From Glandiceps talaboti (lineage: Eukaryota > Hemichordata > Enteropneusta > Spengelidae): DNA of 64,000 bases. Below the pieces are notes generated by a model, which was not told the origin of the DNA, ran no database searches, and saw only the letters and a list, made by a program, of their open reading frames with translations. Location: contig NC_135552.1 in the NCBI RefSeq assembly GCF_964340395.1, positions 6,682,994-6,746,993 of the forward strand. Reading direction: 5' to 3'. This document shows, in pieces, positions 61,501-64,000 of this stretch (the stretch's first letter is position 1; every line of letters begins with the position of its first letter). A program made the position numbers and the translations under genes.

Positions 61501-62732
61501 ATATACGCACTAAAATTCATACATGACACGTAAACCGAGATACCACTGTCACTCAGATAACACCCTACTTCACGTGACCTTTCTTAATAACAAGAAAGGC
61601 ATTTTGTGAGTGGGTAAAAGGAGGAAACGTAGTCCTTTGAACTTTCCCATAGTTCAATGATATGATTGAAAGTACACTTTGATTAAACCCGCCACTTTTC
61701 CATTTTCAAAAAAAAACCATAAAAAATCCCCGTACCAATCTTACATCGTTTACCTTTGATTCTCCTGTAGACTTGGCCACATCAAGGACCTAGTATAATT
61801 TCAATCCTTATTTCCCTAAATTCATACGTTTCACTACGGTTTCCATCGATTCTTGGGGGCGAAAAGTTTGAAGGGGACAAGTCACAACTTCATAATAACA
61901 GGCGGCCTTTGTTTTATTTGACGATGTTGCAAGTCTAATCTATGTGCTCTTCTGTCTTAGTGTCACCGACAGTTTGCTGAATGTCAGTTTAATTTATTTC
62001 CCATTAAAAAAGTCACGAACAGATTTCTCGCAATCCTACCAAGTCTCATGTGAGTGATTGTCCAGTGCTTTTAAAGCCCTATTAGTTTTCGAACTTTGTG
62101 ACCTTAAATTATTTATTCAGATGTTGTACTTTTAAAACATACCGTGTTGATTATACGAAAAGTCAACGTGTCAAAACTTGCTCGGTTAGGGAACCTTTAG
62201 TAATTACAGGATGTACAGCCCGGTGAATTAAGGGGTGGGACTTTTTTTACAAATCGGTCCTGGAGAAAATAAGATAAGGGGAGGGTCACATTTTACTTTG
62301 ACTTATTATATCGTCTAATTTTGTATTATTTTGTGTCAGTTTGGCATCCCATCGCGGCCACGTCTGTTAGGGTTAGGGTACTGTAATATTAGACCACCAT
62401 ATCATTCTCTGAGATCGCTTCTGAAAACCATGTAGGTAATTAATTGCCAGTTACGATGCGAGAGGAGAAGTGGGTGGATTTCACACACATTCATTATTGA
62501 GGCAGTAGTTGGGAAATAACCAATACCTTAAATGTTAAACAAGGTGGCAGCAGTGGGTTTACTTCCTTTAAACCATTGATTCTGGGATTAGTGTCTTTTT
62601 CTATGTTTGACAGCATTGAAACTACGTTTTGGAAAAACTTATTTAGTTTCACGTGCGTATCGGCGATTCAATAATCATAACTTTACACACTATACCTTTT
62701 AATATGATATTAATATTGTTTTATATAATTAG

Positions 62733-62956
62733 AATTAAAGGAATTAAGAACACATCCTACTTTTTATAAGATGGAAAATGTCACAAAAAAAGCAAAACTT
62801 AAAGAATTGAAATATAGAGAAAGGCAAACACTTCTCACACCAAATACTCGGAACGGTCTACGAAAAAGTAACGTTATCATATCTGTCTTGCCACAGACAC
62901 CTACAATGCACAGCAGGAAACGAATCGACATAGATGAAAGAAAAATATGTCTTTAA
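62733..62956 (+). CDS. Candidate terminal exon, basic protein end
   Basis: A pyrimidine-poor acceptor (TTATATAATTAG) opens a frame of 73 codons plus stop: LKELRTHPTFYKMENVTKKA, then KLKELKYRERQTLLTP and NVIISVLPQTP, ending DERKICL. It may equally start at the ATG 62771. Lys/Arg-rich; no family recognised and no partner exon found. Confidence 0.35.
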
Positions 62957-64000
62957 CGCCTACATTTCGTCCTCACACCCACTCGTGATTTCGGGACCCT
63001 GGCACCGCAAAACGCGAGGTCTAAAAGATATATTGATGAAATATTGGGACAAAATAACAAATAACGAACATTGGGTGATATTCATTCTCTCAACAGTCTA
63101 AAATGCTACAAAATGACAGAGTAAAACAGCGACAGACTGGTAACAGAAAAATGAAAATGAATTCGCGAAATACAAGGCCTAAGCATCAGTAACCATGGCA
63201 TATAGATAGTGATCGACTGAGGAAGAGGTTGCAAATTGGTTTAGGAAGACGATATCACATTTTACATGTCAACTACGTACTAAATAAAGTGTGACATATT
63301 ATTGTTAGTTGAAGTTGAAGGCTATGAAAGTGACTTCCAGTTTTATCTCAGCGTCATCACGTGATCCAGAACGAATATTTGAAGTGGTCAAAGATTGGAA
63401 CTTGGACCGGTCCCACACTTGATTTTAGTGAAACTAGGAGTCTTGTGGTTTGGATTTAAGCTACTGTTACACAAATACCTAGTAACCCCAAAAATATGTT
63501 TTAGATGATTCCTGTAATAAATTTATACCAGAAATGCAGCCAATGAAAAGGAAATCGAATAAATACCAAAGCAAGTATGAAACCTGTAAGAATCAATACC
63601 ATTATGATACTACTAAATCGGGCCGACAAAAAGTCACTGACCCCACTATCTGTAAAACCAAAAACAGGCTGACCCTCCTATCACTTAAATCTAAAACATG
63701 ATGACCGATATATGAAATTCTCATGACAAGCATTTTTTCAATCGTGACTAAGTGTGCACTGCTTGACTGCCTTGCCTCGACCTCTATAAGATCTCGGGTT
63801 AGCACTACCATAATTATAATTGACTACACAGGGTAAATATATTCTAAAAGGAGTTTAATAGCATCTTGACAGTAAAAGGTAGGGGAAAAGCTTGAGAAGG
63901 GAATATGTTCATCTCTTATGTCTTATGGGGTCTCCCCCTAGAAGCCCAGGAGGTTATTAACTCTGAAAGGTCAATTTTGAGACTATTCAGACATTTTCAG
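62957..64000. other. No gene recognised
   Basis: AT-rich DNA without a supported exon or repeat. The minus-strand open frame at 63602-63811 has no supporting features. Confidence 0.5.

Larger units (their letters stand above)
56096..62732. other. Gene-poor, simple-repeat-rich region
   Basis: About 6.6 kb with no convincing exon. It contains TTTTG and TTTA arrays, the large composite tetranucleotide block at 57.2-57.6 kb and a poly-C/CA tract at 58536-58568. The rest is unremarkable AT-rich DNA. Confidence 0.5.

Overview
The window is nuclear DNA from an animal, most likely an AT-rich invertebrate (not settled further). The evidence is multi-exon genes with GT-AG introns, tRNA-derived SINEs, several MITE families, many long microsatellites and deeply conserved animal proteins. 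No bacterial, viral or organellar features were seen. All gene models were assembled by eye from splice sites, reading phase and protein similarity recalled from knowledge; no searches were run.

Layout. Roughly 2.5-18.9 kb (+): the 3' half of a large gene ending in a complete Rab GTPase domain of the CRACR2A/RASEF/RAB44 type. Its N-terminal part lies outside the window or was not found. Nested antisense in its 8.7 kb intron is an unrecognised three-exon gene (10.0-12.0 kb, -). 18.9-25.5 kb: 3' UTR and intergenic DNA with a 122-bp higher-order satellite and a cluster of nuclear-receptor-like half-sites. 25.5-33.1 kb (-): a complete ten-exon glycine C-acetyltransferase gene (GCAT, mitochondrial threonine breakdown) with two decayed partial exon duplications in its introns. 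37.1-38.7 kb (-): a complete small dithiol glutaredoxin. 40.9-43.2 kb (+): a four-exon, 405-residue protein that I do not recognise. It has an N-terminal membrane anchor, eight evenly spaced dynein-light-chain (LC8)-type QT motifs and a duplicated 49-residue C-terminal module; it is the most novel item here. 47-55.5 kb (-): a thioredoxin-fold gene that has lost its active-site CxxC. Candidate plus-strand exons overlap it at 46.3, 51.4 and 52.4 kb. 55.5-64 kb is mostly simple repeats and gene-poor, with one small intact ORF and one candidate terminal exon.

The genes do not form an operon. GCAT is mitochondrial, while glutaredoxin and the thioredoxin-like protein share a redox-type fold. Any link between the LC8-motif protein and its neighbours is speculation. 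Mobile DNA explains much of the non-coding space: a TA-flanked MITE (two copies), a TTAA-flanked foldback MITE (two copies), an inverted pair of a TTGGCCAA-rich element, at least two SINE families, and large tetra-, penta- and dinucleotide arrays.
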